Assembly (NCBI RefSeq): GCF_001425175.1
Contig: NZ_LMDV01000011.1
Location: forward strand, 139,245 to 203,244
Direction of reading: 5' to 3'
Length of the DNA stretch: 64,000 bases
Origin: Nocardioides sp. Root1257
GTDB lineage: Bacteria; Actinomycetota; Actinomycetes; Propionibacteriales; Nocardioidaceae
The first letter of the stretch is position 1; every line of letters starts with the position of its first letter. The translations under genes and the position numbers were made by a program. Positions 20,000-28,665 of the stretch are shown here, piece by piece. Below the pieces are notes generated by a model. That model ran no database searches. It was given only the letters and a program-made list of their open reading frames with translations, and was not told where the DNA came from.

Positions 20000-21231
20000 G
20001 CGACCAAGGAAAGCACAGCGACCGCGGCGACCAGGCTGACCGGCGTCACCAGCAGCGAGACCCGGTGGAACTCCCGCAGCGAGGGCGGGTGCCCGAGCCG
20101 GACCATGCCGCGCCGCCACAGCAGGTTGGCGAGCGAGCCGGTGTAGCTGAGCCCGGAGCCGATGTTGAGGCCGAGCAGCGCGGCGAGGATGGCGGTGTCG
20201 CCCAGCGACGCCAGCAGCGGCACGAGCAGCAGCGTCGCCGACAGGTTCGTGAGCAGGTTGGCGAGCACCGTCGCCAGCACGGCGATGAGCAGCAGGCTCG
20301 CGAAGTCGGTCCCGTCGGGCAGCACGTCGCTCACCCAGTCGCCCAGGAAGCCGGTGGCCAGGGCCGCGACGACGATGCCGAGGGAGAGGACGAAGAGCGC
20401 GAACGCCGGGTGCGCTGCCCGGACGGCGTCGGGGACGGCCAGCAGCCCGCGCCGTCGGGCCCAGAGGACCAGGACCAGCGCGGCGGCGCCGGAGACCCAG
20501 AACGGCTCGATCCCCAGCGGGGAGCCGACCCCGAAGCCGACCAGCATCAGCAGCACGACCGCGAGCGGCAAGCGGGGGAGCGGCGGCGTCTCCTCGGCGT
20601 ACGACGGACCCGGCGGTGCGGCGAGGTCGCGGCGGAAGAGCAACCGCAGCCCGACGTACTCCACGACCAGGACGACCGCGAGCACCGGCGCCATCACGAC
20701 CGCGAACCCGCCGAACGTGAGGTCGAGGTGCGGCATGGCGAGCAGGTTCGTGAGGTTGGAGACGGGCAGCAGCAGCGACGCCGAGTTGGCCATCCGCAGG
20801 CAGGCGTAGGCGCCGGGGCGCGACGACGTGCCGCTGCTGACGGCCGCGGCGACGACGACCGGGGTCAGCAGGACGACGGTCGCGTCCAGGCTGAGCGCCG
20901 CCGTGACGGCGGCGGCCAGCAGGAAGACGCCGGTGAAGATCGGGACCGCGCGACCGCCGCCGGCGTCGCGGACCCGAGCCGCGGCGGCCGCGAACAGGCC
21001 GGCCCGCGCGCACACGTCGGCGACGACCAGGATCGTGACCAGGAAGAGCACGACCGGTCCGAGGTGCCGCACCGTGTCCTCGACGTCGGACCACGTCAGG
21101 ATCCCGGTCGCGAGGGTCGCGAGCGCGGCGACCAGGCCCACGCCCGCCTCCACGCGGCCCGACGGGTGGGCGTACGCCGTCGCGAGGAGTCCGAGCAGGG
21201 CGGCCACCGGGATGAGATCGAGGGCCGCCAC
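19996..21231 (-). CDS. ArsB/NhaD-family (ion transporter superfamily) membrane permease
   Basis: 411 residues, about 10-11 membrane segments. Segments such as LDATVVLLTPVVVAAA, the SASLLLPVSNLTNLLA motif and the second-half counterpart TVLANLLTNLSATLLLVPLL match the duplicated N-containing loops of the ArsB/NhaD/SLC13-related superfamily. Known members move arsenite, sodium/proton or dicarboxylates. Its stop overlaps the modA start (GTGA), so it is coupled to the molybdate importer, and an anion-related role, for example sulfate, molybdate or arsenite movement, is possible but not shown. No arsenic-resistance genes are nearby. Confidence 0.82.
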   Translation of the reverse strand: MAALDLIPVAALLGLLATAYAHPSGRVEAGVGLVAALATLATGILTWSDVEDTVRHLGPVVLFLVTILVVADVCARAGLFAAAAARVRDAGGGRAVPIFTGVFLLAAAVTAALSLDATVVLLTPVVVAAAVSSGTSSRPGAYACLRMANSASLLLPVSNLTNLLAMPHLDLTFGGFAVVMAPVLAVVLVVEYVGLRLLFRRDLAAPPGPSYAEETPPLPRLPLAVVLLMLVGFGVGSPLGIEPFWVSGAAALVLVLWARRRGLLAVPDAVRAAHPAFALFVLSLGIVVAALATGFLGDWVSDVLPDGTDFASLLLIAVLATVLANLLTNLSATLLLVPLLASLGDTAILAALLGLNIGSGLSYTGSLANLLWRRGMVRLGHPPSLREFHRVSLLVTPVSLVAAVAVLSLVA

Positions 21232-21247
21232 GACGCGACCCTAGACG

Positions 21248-21396
21248 ACGGATTCCCTGGTCTCGCACGCTGCGCGACGCTCAGCATCCGCGCTGGCTGC
21301 GTTGCCAGCGCTCGACGGACTCGGGTCTGCCTTCGCTCGCCGCCTGGCCAGCGCGGCGCTGAGCGCCGCTCGCTTGCACGACCCCAGGAAATCCCC
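21248..21396. repeat. Palindromic repeat element in intergenic region
   Basis: Of the 193 bases between the ArsB-like gene and the DUF4245 gene, about 150 form an imperfect inverted repeat. The outer arms are GGATTCCCTGG (21250-21260) and CCAGGAAATCC (21384-21394), 10 of 11 paired. The pairing continues inward through about 25 more bases ending in GCTCAGC and GCTGAGC, and an inner hairpin is at 21291-21310 (CGCTGG/CCAGCG). It looks like a REP- or MITE-like intergenic element. No coding content is evident. Confidence 0.5.
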
Positions 21397-21424
21397 CGTC
21401 CAGGCCACCTGGGAAACTGCTCCG

Positions 21425-22000
21425 GTGAGTGAGCCGACGACCGCGCCGAGCCAGCCGGAGAAGGCGGGCCGCTACAACCGGTCCACCGGCGGCCTGATCG
21501 GCTCGATGATCGTCCTGGTGCTGGTGGTCCTCGGCATCGTGGTCTTCCGCGGCGCGTTCCGCGACACCCCGGAGTACGAGCCCGAGAAGATCGACTACCG
21601 CGAGCTGGTCACCAGCGTCCAGCAGCTGGGCCTGAAGCCCGTCTACGCGCCGGAGCTCCCCGACGGCTGGTCGGTGAAGGACGCCCTGTTCACCCAGGGC
21701 GACCGTCCCGCCCTCGACGTCGTGTTCACCACCGACGACGCCCACACCGCCGGCATCCACCAGGAGGACGCGTCGGAGCACGACCTGCTGTCGACGTACG
21801 TCGGCGACGGTGTGACCGAGGACGACGACGGCACCCTGACGACCGACATCGGGACGTGGACCGCCTGGGTCGACACCGACGGCGACCACGCCTACACCGC
21901 CGAGCACGGTGACGACACGGTGCTGGTCTACAGCTCCGGCGACCCGGAGGCGCTGCGGACGTTGGTCGAGTCGCTGACCGACGCCCCGCTGACCCCCTAG
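21425..22000 (+). CDS. DUF4245 family membrane-anchored protein
   Basis: 191 residues from the GTG. A short cytoplasmic Pro/Gln-rich stretch, one membrane segment (about 21-41, LIGSMIVLVLVVLGIVVF) and an extracellular domain of about 145 residues rich in Asp, Thr and Glu. This is the layout of DUF4245, an actinobacterial family often found beside glpX, fumarase and xse genes, as here. Longer readings run into the palindromic element and are rejected. Function is unknown. Its stop overlaps that of the convergent gene. Confidence 0.85.
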   Translation: MSEPTTAPSQPEKAGRYNRSTGGLIGSMIVLVLVVLGIVVFRGAFRDTPEYEPEKIDYRELVTSVQQLGLKPVYAPELPDGWSVKDALFTQGDRPALDVVFTTDDAHTAGIHQEDASEHDLLSTYVGDGVTEDDDGTLTTDIGTWTAWVDTDGDHAYTAEHGDDTVLVYSSGDPEALRTLVESLTDAPLTP

Positions 22001-22800
22001 TTCTGGTAGAGCTCGAGGTCGTTGCCGGCCTCGACGTACTCCACCGGCAGCTCGGTGCGGCTCCACCACGGCTGGGTCGCGATCTCGATCAGCTGCTCGG
22101 TGGTGAGCACCGGTCGAGCGCGGAGCTCACCGATCGCCCAGGGGTTGCTGTTCCTGGCGAACACGAGGATGCGGAGCCGCTGCTCCGGGCGGAGCACCTC
22201 TGCGACCACGCGCTGGGACCCAGCGCCGACCTCGGTGTCGTCGTCCTCGCGGTAGGTGCGCAGGGTGTCGCCGTTCGGGAGCTGTCGGACCGTGCAGTCC
22301 GTCAGGTAGTCCTCGAGGTAGCCCTCGCACGTGTAGGGCGCCTGACCGGCCATGGCGAGCGGCTGGAGGTTGATGAACACCTGCCCCGCGGGCCCGGAGC
22401 CGTTCTCGGGTTCGAACAGGAGAGCCGCGGAGCCCTCGCGGTTCGAGGCGTCGCCCTGGAACCGGCCGAAGGTGCCGTCCGCGACGTCCTCCACCGTCGC
22501 GGCCAGCGCGGCGGCGACCCCGCCGCTGGTGATCGGTGCGGTCCGCCCGCTCAGCGCGCCGACCGGCACCGGCGAGGCGATGTCGGTGGCGACGCCGGTG
22601 TCGCTCGGACCCTGGTCGCCCGGCACCAGCGCGTAGGCGCCGAGAGCGAGGACGGACACCGCGGCGGCGGTCCCGACGGTGGCGAGGGCCCGGCGGCGCC
22701 GGCGGATCGAGAGGCCCTGCCGGCGGGAGCCGGCGACGAGCGCGGGCAGGTCGGCGGAGACGTCGGCGACGGCGTGGTCGAGGGAGTCGTGCAGCTTCAT
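21997..22800 (-). CDS. Single-pass membrane protein, probable partner of the adjacent ECF sigma factor
   Basis: 267 residues. A basic cytoplasmic N terminus of about 38 residues (SRRQGLSIRRRRRA) leads into one membrane segment (about 40-60, LATVGTAAAVSVLALGAYAL), then an extracellular domain with two cysteines (CEGYLEDYLTDC) likely paired by a disulfide. It lies 18 bases downstream of a SigE-family sigma gene, the usual place for an anti-sigma or signal-sensing partner, but no zinc-binding HXXXCXXC anti-sigma motif is present. Function is inferred from context. Confidence 0.75.
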   Translation of the reverse strand: MKLHDSLDHAVADVSADLPALVAGSRRQGLSIRRRRRALATVGTAAAVSVLALGAYALVPGDQGPSDTGVATDIASPVPVGALSGRTAPITSGGVAAALAATVEDVADGTFGRFQGDASNREGSAALLFEPENGSGPAGQVFINLQPLAMAGQAPYTCEGYLEDYLTDCTVRQLPNGDTLRTYREDDDTEVGAGSQRVVAEVLRPEQRLRILVFARNSNPWAIGELRARPVLTTEQLIEIATQPWWSRTELPVEYVEAGNDLELYQN

Positions 22801-22818
22801 GGTCGGTCCTCGTCTCGG

Positions 22819-23343
22819 TCAGGCCTGGTCGGCCAGGTCGGGGAAGTGGGTGCGGAGTCGGGCGAGTGCGCGGGAGGCGCGGGTGCGGCAGGCGGACTCC
22901 GAGAGCCCGACCTGGTCGGCGACCTCGGCCACCGGGAGGTCGTGGAAGTAGCGGAGCACCAGCACCGCGCGATCGGTCGGCGGCAGCGTGGCCAGCGCCT
23001 CCACGAGGGACAGCCGGAGGGCGGGATCGGTGGTCGTCGCGGGAGCGTCGGCCCCGGCGAGCAGCGGGAGCTCACGCACCCGCTTGCGGCGACGGTCGGA
23101 GAGGAAGAGCCGGGTCAGGATCGCCCGGGTGTACGCCGTCGGGTTGTCCGCCCGGGCCACCAGGCGCCACCGGGCGAACGCCTGTGCGTAGGCGCTCTGC
23201 ACCAGGTCCTCGGCCGCGTGGCGGTCGCCGGTCAGCAGCACCGCCGTCCGCAGCATCCGGTCGCCGGTCGCGACGACGAACTCCTCGAAGCTCGCCGCTC
23301 GGCGGGCTGTCGTCACCGGTTCATCCACCACATCGGTCGTCAC
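22819..23343 (-). CDS. SigE-family ECF RNA polymerase sigma factor
   Basis: 174 residues. Region 2 (about 18-85; FEEFVVATGDRMLRTAVLLTGDRHAAEDLVQSAYAQAFARW) and region 4 (about 112-165; LPPTDRAVLVLRYFHDLPVAEVADQVGLSESACRTRASRALARL) are both clear, with the DLVQ element that binds the core polymerase. This is the short actinobacterial SigE-family type, which lacks region 3. GTG start. Transcribed ahead of the membrane protein at 21997-22800. Target promoters are unknown. Confidence 0.93.
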   Translation of the reverse strand: MTTDVVDEPVTTARRAASFEEFVVATGDRMLRTAVLLTGDRHAAEDLVQSAYAQAFARWRLVARADNPTAYTRAILTRLFLSDRRRKRVRELPLLAGADAPATTTDPALRLSLVEALATLPPTDRAVLVLRYFHDLPVAEVADQVGLSESACRTRASRALARLRTHFPDLADQA

Positions 23344-23392
23344 ACCCGTCTAGAGGGGCGCCGGGCCGGAAGTGTTGCAGTCCTACTCGTCC

Positions 23393-23611
23393 CTACTCGT
23401 CCTCGGTCTCGATCGCGGCGTCGAGCCGCTGCCGGGCGCCGTCGAGCCAGTCCTGGCAGATCTTCGCCAGCGCCTCGCCGCGCTCCCACAGGGCGAGCGA
23501 CTCCTCCAGCGTCGTGCCGCCGGCCTCGAGGCGGCGCACCACGTCGATGAGCTCCTCCCGGGCGGCCTCGTAGGACGGCGTGTCCGCGGGCTGCTCAGCC
23601 TTCTTCGGCAT
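23393..23611 (-). CDS. xseB: Exodeoxyribonuclease VII small subunit
   Basis: 72 residues, normal size. The YEAAREELIDVVRRLEAGGTTLEESLALWERGEALAKICQDWLDGARQRL segment is the antiparallel helical core of XseB. With XseA it forms the single-strand-specific exonuclease that trims DNA to oligonucleotides in repair. Its 5' end overlaps the xseA 3' end by 17 bases, giving coupled expression. Confidence 0.94.
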   Translation of the reverse strand: MPKKAEQPADTPSYEAAREELIDVVRRLEAGGTTLEESLALWERGEALAKICQDWLDGARQRLDAAIETEDE

Positions 23612-24839
23612 GGGTCTCCTCGAGCGTCTCGGTGGTGGTGGTCGTGGCGTGGATGCGGCCGTCGGCGACGCGCACGCTGATCTGCTGCTCGGCCGCGACG
23701 CCGGCGACCGAGGTGACGACGTGGCCGTCGGCGTCCTGCAGCACGGCGTACCCGCGCTGCAGGGTCGCGAGTGGCGAGAGCGCCCGGGCCCGCGCCCGGT
23801 GGTGCCCGATGTCGTCGGCCGCCCGGTCGAGGGCGTGGCCCAGGGTGCGCCGGGCCCGGTCGCGGAGCTGGGCGACCTCGTCGAGGCGGGCGTCGAGGAG
23901 GGTGCGCGGATCGGCCAGCGCCGGGCGCGAGCGGAGCGCGTCGAGGCCGGCCTGCTCGCGGGCCAGCCAGGCCCGCACGGCGCCCCGGACGCGGTCGCGG
24001 GCGTGGGTGACGCCGCGCTGCTCCTCGGCGACGTCGGGCACGACCAGCTTGGCGGCGTCGGTCGGGGTGGAGGCTCGGACGTCCGCGACCAGGTCGAGCA
24101 GGGGCTGGTCGGGCTCGTGGCCGATCGCGCTCACCACCGGCGTACGCACGGCGGCCACGGCGCGGATCAGCGCCTCGTCGGAGAACGGCAGCAGGTCCTC
24201 GACGGAGCCGCCACCGCGGGCGACCACGATGACGTCGACTGCCGGGTTGCGGTCGAGGCGCTCCACGGCCTCGATCACCTCGGCGGCGGAGCGCTGGCCC
24301 TGCATCGCGGCGTACGCGACCTCGAAGGTGACGGCCGGCCACCGCCGCCTCGCGTTCTCGAGCACGTCGCGCTCGGCGGCGCTGTTGGGCGCGGTCACCA
24401 GCCCGACGGTGCCGGGCAGGAACGGCAGCGGCCGCTTCAGCTCCCGCGCGAACAGCCCCTCGGCCGCGAGCAGCTGGCGACGGCGCTCGAGGCGCGCCAG
24501 CAGCTCGCCGAGGCCGACCATCCGGATGTCACGGGCGTAGAGCGACAGGGTGCCGCGGTTGGCGTAGTACGACGGCTTCGCGTGCACCACGATGCTGGCG
24601 CCCTCGACGACGGGCGGGTTCAGGCCGTCGAAGAGCGTGCGGGAGCAGGTCACCGTGACCGAGATGTCGGCCACCGCGTCGCGCAGGGTCATGAAGACGG
24701 TGCTCATGCCCGGGCGGCGGTTGACCTGCGCGACCTGTCCCTCGACCCACACCGCGCCGAGCCGGTCCACCCAGCCGGCGATCGCGTTGGCGACCTGGCG
24801 CACCGGGGCCGGGGACTCGAGCGACGTCTCCATGGCCAT
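23595..24839 (-). CDS. xseA: Exodeoxyribonuclease VII large subunit
   Basis: 414 residues. The N-terminal OB fold (VWVEGQVAQVNRRPGMSTVFMTLRD) is followed by the catalytic core with LVTAPNSAAERDVLENARRRWP, VIVVARGGGSVEDLLPFSDE and VSAIGHEPDQPLLDLVADVRASTPTDAAKLVVP, then a coiled-coil C-terminal region. It is the DNA-binding and catalytic subunit. Divergent from ispH with a 46-base spacer that contains a TAGACT sequence at 24873, a possible -10 element for ispH. Confidence 0.95.
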   Translation of the reverse strand: MAMETSLESPAPVRQVANAIAGWVDRLGAVWVEGQVAQVNRRPGMSTVFMTLRDAVADISVTVTCSRTLFDGLNPPVVEGASIVVHAKPSYYANRGTLSLYARDIRMVGLGELLARLERRRQLLAAEGLFARELKRPLPFLPGTVGLVTAPNSAAERDVLENARRRWPAVTFEVAYAAMQGQRSAAEVIEAVERLDRNPAVDVIVVARGGGSVEDLLPFSDEALIRAVAAVRTPVVSAIGHEPDQPLLDLVADVRASTPTDAAKLVVPDVAEEQRGVTHARDRVRGAVRAWLAREQAGLDALRSRPALADPRTLLDARLDEVAQLRDRARRTLGHALDRAADDIGHHRARARALSPLATLQRGYAVLQDADGHVVTSVAGVAAEQQISVRVADGRIHATTTTTETLEETHAEEG

Positions 24840-24885
24840 GCCCGCGAGATTAGGGGATCAGGCCGACACTCCTAGACTGGACACC

Positions 24886-25887
24886 ATGACGACCGACATG
24901 GGCATGCCCCCGATCCTGTCGCCGGAGGACGCCGAGAAGGCGGTCCTGCTGGCGGCCCCGCGGGGCTACTGCGCCGGCGTCGACCGGGCGGTCATCACCG
25001 TCGAGAAGGCGCTCGACCTGTACGGCGCGCCCGTCTACGTCCGCAAGCAGATCGTCCACAACAAGCACGTGGTCGCCGACCTGGAGTCGCGCGGCGCGAT
25101 CTTCGTCGAGGAGCTCGACGAGGTGCCGGCCGGCCAGACCGTCGTGTTCTCGGCCCACGGCGTCTCGCCCGAGGTGCACCGCCAGGCCGGGGAGCGCTCG
25201 CTCAAGACGATCGACGCGACCTGCCCGCTCGTCACCAAGGTCCACCACGAGGCGAAGCGCTTCGCCGGCGAGGACTACGACATCCTGCTGATCGGGCACG
25301 CCGGCCACGAGGAGGTCGAGGGCACGGCGGGCGAGGCGCCCGAGCACATCCAGCTGGTGCAGAGCCCCGCCGACGTGCCCGGCATCGTGGTCCGGGACCC
25401 GAAGCGGGTCGCCTGGCTCTCGCAGACCACGCTCTCGGTCGACGAGACGTTGGAGACCGTGGCCGCGATCCGCGAGCGGTTCCCCGACCTGCTCGACCCG
25501 CCGAGCGACGACATCTGCTACGCCACCCAGAACCGCCAGCTCGCCGTCAAGGAGATCTCCTCAGCCGCCGACCTGGTGATCGTCGTGGGCTCGGGCAACT
25601 CGTCCAACTCCGTGCGCCTGGTCGAGGTCGCCCTCGAGGCCGGCGCGAAGGCGTCCTACCGCGTCGACGACGCGTCCGAGATCGACGAGGCGTGGCTGGA
25701 CGGAGTCCGCACCGTCAGCGTGACGTCGGGCGCGAGCGTCCCGGAGGCCCTCGTCGACGGCGTGCTCGCCTTCCTGGCCGAGCGCGGCTACCCGGACGCC
25801 CAGGCCGTGCACAGTGCCGAGGAGTCGCTGATCTTCGCGCTCCCGCCGGAGCTGCGGCGCGACCTCAAGGCCGCCGGCCGGGTCTGA
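24886..25887 (+). CDS. ispH: 4-hydroxy-3-methylbut-2-enyl diphosphate reductase
   Basis: 333 residues. Last enzyme of the MEP isoprenoid pathway, producing IPP and DMAPP with a [4Fe-4S] cluster. The three cluster cysteines are in APRGYCAGVDRAV (near residue 30), IDATCPLVTKVHHEA (near 109) and SDDICYATQNRQ (near 210). The catalytic TQNRQ and VGSGNSSNSVRL are present. ATG at 24886 is preferred because it begins at the family's usual N terminus; open sequence further upstream overlaps xseA antisense. Confidence 0.96.
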   Translation: MTTDMGMPPILSPEDAEKAVLLAAPRGYCAGVDRAVITVEKALDLYGAPVYVRKQIVHNKHVVADLESRGAIFVEELDEVPAGQTVVFSAHGVSPEVHRQAGERSLKTIDATCPLVTKVHHEAKRFAGEDYDILLIGHAGHEEVEGTAGEAPEHIQLVQSPADVPGIVVRDPKRVAWLSQTTLSVDETLETVAAIRERFPDLLDPPSDDICYATQNRQLAVKEISSAADLVIVVGSGNSSNSVRLVEVALEAGAKASYRVDDASEIDEAWLDGVRTVSVTSGASVPEALVDGVLAFLAERGYPDAQAVHSAEESLIFALPPELRRDLKAAGRV

Positions 25888-25896
25888 GCCGATCCG

Positions 25897-26523
25897 ATGG
25901 CCCGCTATCTCGACGTCCACCCGGACAACCCGCAGCAGCGGCTGCTCGACCAGATCGCCGACGCGCTGCGCGACGACCAGCTGATCGCCTACCCGACCGA
26001 CTCCGGCTACGCGCTGGGCTGCCGGCTCGGCAACCGCGACGGTCGCGACCGGATCCTGCGCATCCGCGGCCTCGACGACCGGCACCACTTCACGCTGATG
26101 TGCAAGGACTTCGCCCAGCTCGGCCAGTTCGTGCAGGTCGCCAACTCGGCGTTCCGGGCGATCAAGGCGGCGACCCCGGGGCCGTACACGTTCATCCTGC
26201 CGGCCACCCAGGAGGTGCCGCGGCGGCTGATGCACCCGAAGAAGAAGACCGTCGGCGTCCGCATCCCCGACCACGTCTTCGTGCAGGCGCTGCTGGACAC
26301 CTTCGGTGAGCCGCTGCTGACGAGCACGCTGATCCTCCCCGACGAGACGGAGCCGCGCAGCCTGGGCTGGGAGATCAAGGAGGAGCTCGACCACCAGGTC
26401 GACGTCGTGGTCGAGGCGGGGGAGACCCTCGCCGAGCCGACGACGGTCATCGACTGGTCGGAGGGCTACCCCGAGGTGGTGCGCGTCGGCGCCGGGGACC
26501 CGAGCAGGTTCGAGGCGGCCTGA
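25897..26523 (+). CDS. YciO/Sua5/YrdC family protein (L-threonylcarbamoyladenylate synthase-like)
   Basis: 208 residues. The YrdC fold is shown by LIAYPTDSGYALGCRLGNRDGRDRILRIRGLDDRHHFTLMCKDF (substrate pocket) and by PGPYTFILPAT, HPKKKTVGVRIPDH and PLLTSTLILP. True Sua5/TsaC enzymes make threonylcarbamoyl-AMP for tRNA t6A modification; this sequence is closer to the YciO branch, whose role is less certain. It follows ispH by 9 bases. Its last 58 bases overlap the end of the DUF6542 gene on the other strand. Confidence 0.88.
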   Translation: MARYLDVHPDNPQQRLLDQIADALRDDQLIAYPTDSGYALGCRLGNRDGRDRILRIRGLDDRHHFTLMCKDFAQLGQFVQVANSAFRAIKAATPGPYTFILPATQEVPRRLMHPKKKTVGVRIPDHVFVQALLDTFGEPLLTSTLILPDETEPRSLGWEIKEELDHQVDVVVEAGETLAEPTTVIDWSEGYPEVVRVGAGDPSRFEAA

Positions 26524-26930
26524 GCGTCCTGCGCCCTCTGGCGCAGCACGCGGTGGCGCAGGGCGAGGACACCCAGCGCGGCGGCGTACCCGATGATCAG
26601 CGAGCCGGCGTGGTGGGACAGTCCGCTCACGACCGCCTGGACGGCGCCGTCGGTGTCGTCGGCGATCACGTCGGGCCGGGTGACCCCGATCAGCAGGAAG
26701 ACGCCGACCATCAGCAGCGGGGGCAGCACGCCCACGGTGAAGAAGTCGCGCGGTCGCACCAGCAGCGCCAGCAGCACGCAGACCAGCACGAAGCAGATGT
26801 CGAAGAGGACCGTGAGGTGCCCGAAGACGAGCAGGTCCAGCGCGGTGATCGTGAGGGCGAGCGCGACTCCGAGCACGACCACCTGACGGGCAGGTTCGTG
26901 CCCCTCTTCCCAGAGGGTCCTCTGGCTCAC
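26466..26930 (-). CDS. DUF6542-like small integral membrane protein
   Basis: 154 residues with about four membrane segments (about 17-35, 37-56, 66-84 and 108-125) and a cytoplasmic tail with LRHRVLRQRAQDA. It looks like the actinobacterial DUF6542 family. GTG start overlapping the rmuC stop (GTGA). The final 19 codons lie antisense to the YciO gene. Function unknown. Confidence 0.75.
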   Translation of the reverse strand: MSQRTLWEEGHEPARQVVVLGVALALTITALDLLVFGHLTVLFDICFVLVCVLLALLVRPRDFFTVGVLPPLLMVGVFLLIGVTRPDVIADDTDGAVQAVVSGLSHHAGSLIIGYAAALGVLALRHRVLRQRAQDAQAASNLLGSPAPTRTTSG

Positions 26931-27976
26931 AGGGCCACGCTATGGCCCGCGGGACCTTCGTCGTCGGCGCCGCGCCGGTCGACCGCGTGCAGCCCCGGGG
27001 CGCCCGCACCGTCCACCGAGCGGGTCGTGGACTCCACCTGGCGGGGTGCCGGCAGGTCGCCGAACCGGCGTGCGGAGACCAGCACCCGCGACTCCAGGGA
27101 GCCCACGGTCTGGTTGTAGTGGCCGACGGCCGCGTTGAGCGAGCGGCCGAGCTGGTCGAGGTGACCGTTCATGCTCGCGAGCCGCTCGTGCAGCTCGCGC
27201 CCGAGGCGGTGGATGTCGCGGGCCTGGTCGGCCAGCGCCTCGTGGCTCCAGCCGTGCGCGACCGTGCGCAGCAGGGCGATCAGCGTGGTCGGGGTGGCGA
27301 GCACGACCTGCCGCGCCGCGGCGTACTCGATCAGCGAGCCGTCGGTCTCGAGCGCCGAGGCCAGGAACGACTCGGCCGGCACGAACAGCACCACGAACTC
27401 CGGGCTCTCCTCCAACGAGCGCCAGTAGCGCTTCGCGCCGAGCGTGTCGACGTGGGTGCGCAGCTGACCGGCGTGACGGCGGAGGTGGTGCTCGCGCTCG
27501 TCCTCGTCGTCGGTGCTCGTCGCGTCGAGGTAGGCGTCGAGGGGCACCTTGGCGTCGACCACGACCTGCCGCCCGCCGACCAGGTTGACCACCAGGTCGG
27601 GCCGGAGCGCCCCGTCGTCGAGTCGCACCTGCTCGGCGAAGTCGCACCGGTCCACGAGACCGGCGAGCTCGACGGCCCGCCGCAGGTGCAGCTCGCCCCA
27701 GCGGCCCCGGACCTGCGGCTTGCGCAGCGCCGTCGCCAGGGAGTGGGTCTCGCGCTGCAGCTGTCCGACCTGCGCGTCGAACTGCCCCTGCCAGGTCGCG
27801 CGAGCCCGGTCGAGGTGGTGCATCTGGTCGCTCAGCCGGTCCAGCCCCTGCATCACCTCGGCCTGGTCGACGACGCCGCCGGTGTAGGACGGGCGGGACC
27901 GCGACCAGAGCATGCCGACGACCGCACCGATGGCCAGGCCGACCAGGAGCGTGAGGAAGAGCGTCAGGAGGTCCAT
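26927..27976 (-). CDS. rmuC: DNA recombination protein RmuC
   Basis: 349 residues. One N-terminal membrane segment (LLTLFLTLLVGLAIGAVVGMLW), a helical region (about 30-85), then the nuclease-like RmuC domain with VRGRWGELHLRRAVELAGLVDRCDFAEQ, LRPDLVVNLVGGRQVVVDAKVPLDAYLDA, and SPEFVVLFVPAESFLASALE. RmuC limits inversions and acts on replication-related structures in E. coli. The ATG at 27976 (MDLLTLF) gives the membrane segment directly; upstream extensions are not supported. Followed by DUF6542 with a GTGA overlap. Confidence 0.93.
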   Translation of the reverse strand: MDLLTLFLTLLVGLAIGAVVGMLWSRSRPSYTGGVVDQAEVMQGLDRLSDQMHHLDRARATWQGQFDAQVGQLQRETHSLATALRKPQVRGRWGELHLRRAVELAGLVDRCDFAEQVRLDDGALRPDLVVNLVGGRQVVVDAKVPLDAYLDATSTDDEDEREHHLRRHAGQLRTHVDTLGAKRYWRSLEESPEFVVLFVPAESFLASALETDGSLIEYAAARQVVLATPTTLIALLRTVAHGWSHEALADQARDIHRLGRELHERLASMNGHLDQLGRSLNAAVGHYNQTVGSLESRVLVSARRFGDLPAPRQVESTTRSVDGAGAPGLHAVDRRGADDEGPAGHSVAL

Positions 27977-28056
27977 GCGGCCAGCATGGCGGCGACCACC
28001 GACAGTGACGGGGACCCGACCGATGAGCTGCGCGCCGTGAGCGGGTCTGAGCACAC

Positions 28057-28665
28057 ATGGCGATCACCCAGGCACACCTGAGCATCTCGTTGGACGGCTT
28101 CGTCGCCGGTCCCGACCAGCGGCTGGAGCAGCCACTCGGCGTCGGCGGGGAGGACCTGCACCGGTGGATGTTCGCCGACGACGCGACGGCGGTCGACCGC
28201 CGGTGGCGGGACCGCGTGCTGGTGCCGGGCGGCGCCTACGTGATGGGCCGCAACATGTACGGCCCGGTGCGCGGCCCGTGGGAGTCGTACGGCGAGGAGT
28301 GGCGTGGCTGGTGGGGCGAGGACCCGCCGTACCACGCCGACGTCTTCGTGCTCACCCACCACGGCCACGAGCCGATCACGATGGAGGGTGGCACGACCTT
28401 CCACTTCGTGACCGACGGCTTCGCCGCGGCACTGGCCCGCGCTCGCGCCTCGGGCAACGGCGACGTGTCGATCGCCGGCGGCGCCTCGGTCGTCCGGCAG
28501 GCGCTGGCTGCGGGGGAGCTGGACGAGCTGACCCTCGACATCGCGCCGATCCTGCTCGACGCGGGCGAGCGGATCTTCGACGGCACGGTCGTGGCCCGCC
28601 TGGAGCCGGTCGAGGCGGAGCACTCGCCGTACGCGACCCACGTGCGCTACCGGGTCAGTCGCTGA
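28057..28665 (+). CDS. Dihydrofolate reductase-family (RibD C-terminal-like) protein
   Basis: 202 residues. HLSISLDGFVAGPDQRLEQPLG at the N terminus, YVMGRNMYGPVRGPWE near residue 65, VFVLTHHGHEPI near 100 and the nucleotide-binding GNGDVSIAGGASVVRQALAAGELDELTLDIAPILLDAGERIF are typical of the DHFR/RibD-like YwjB/YyaP group. NADPH-dependent reduction is inferred; the substrate is not known and it is not the essential folA. Overlaps the xth 3' end by 11 bases. Confidence 0.87.
   Translation: MAITQAHLSISLDGFVAGPDQRLEQPLGVGGEDLHRWMFADDATAVDRRWRDRVLVPGGAYVMGRNMYGPVRGPWESYGEEWRGWWGEDPPYHADVFVLTHHGHEPITMEGGTTFHFVTDGFAAALARARASGNGDVSIAGGASVVRQALAAGELDELTLDIAPILLDAGERIFDGTVVARLEPVEAEHSPYATHVRYRVSR

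Noticed and set aside
24592..24885. Upstream extension of ispH by about 98 codons
   Set aside because: The extension lies antisense in xseA and the family begins at the ATG 24886 region.
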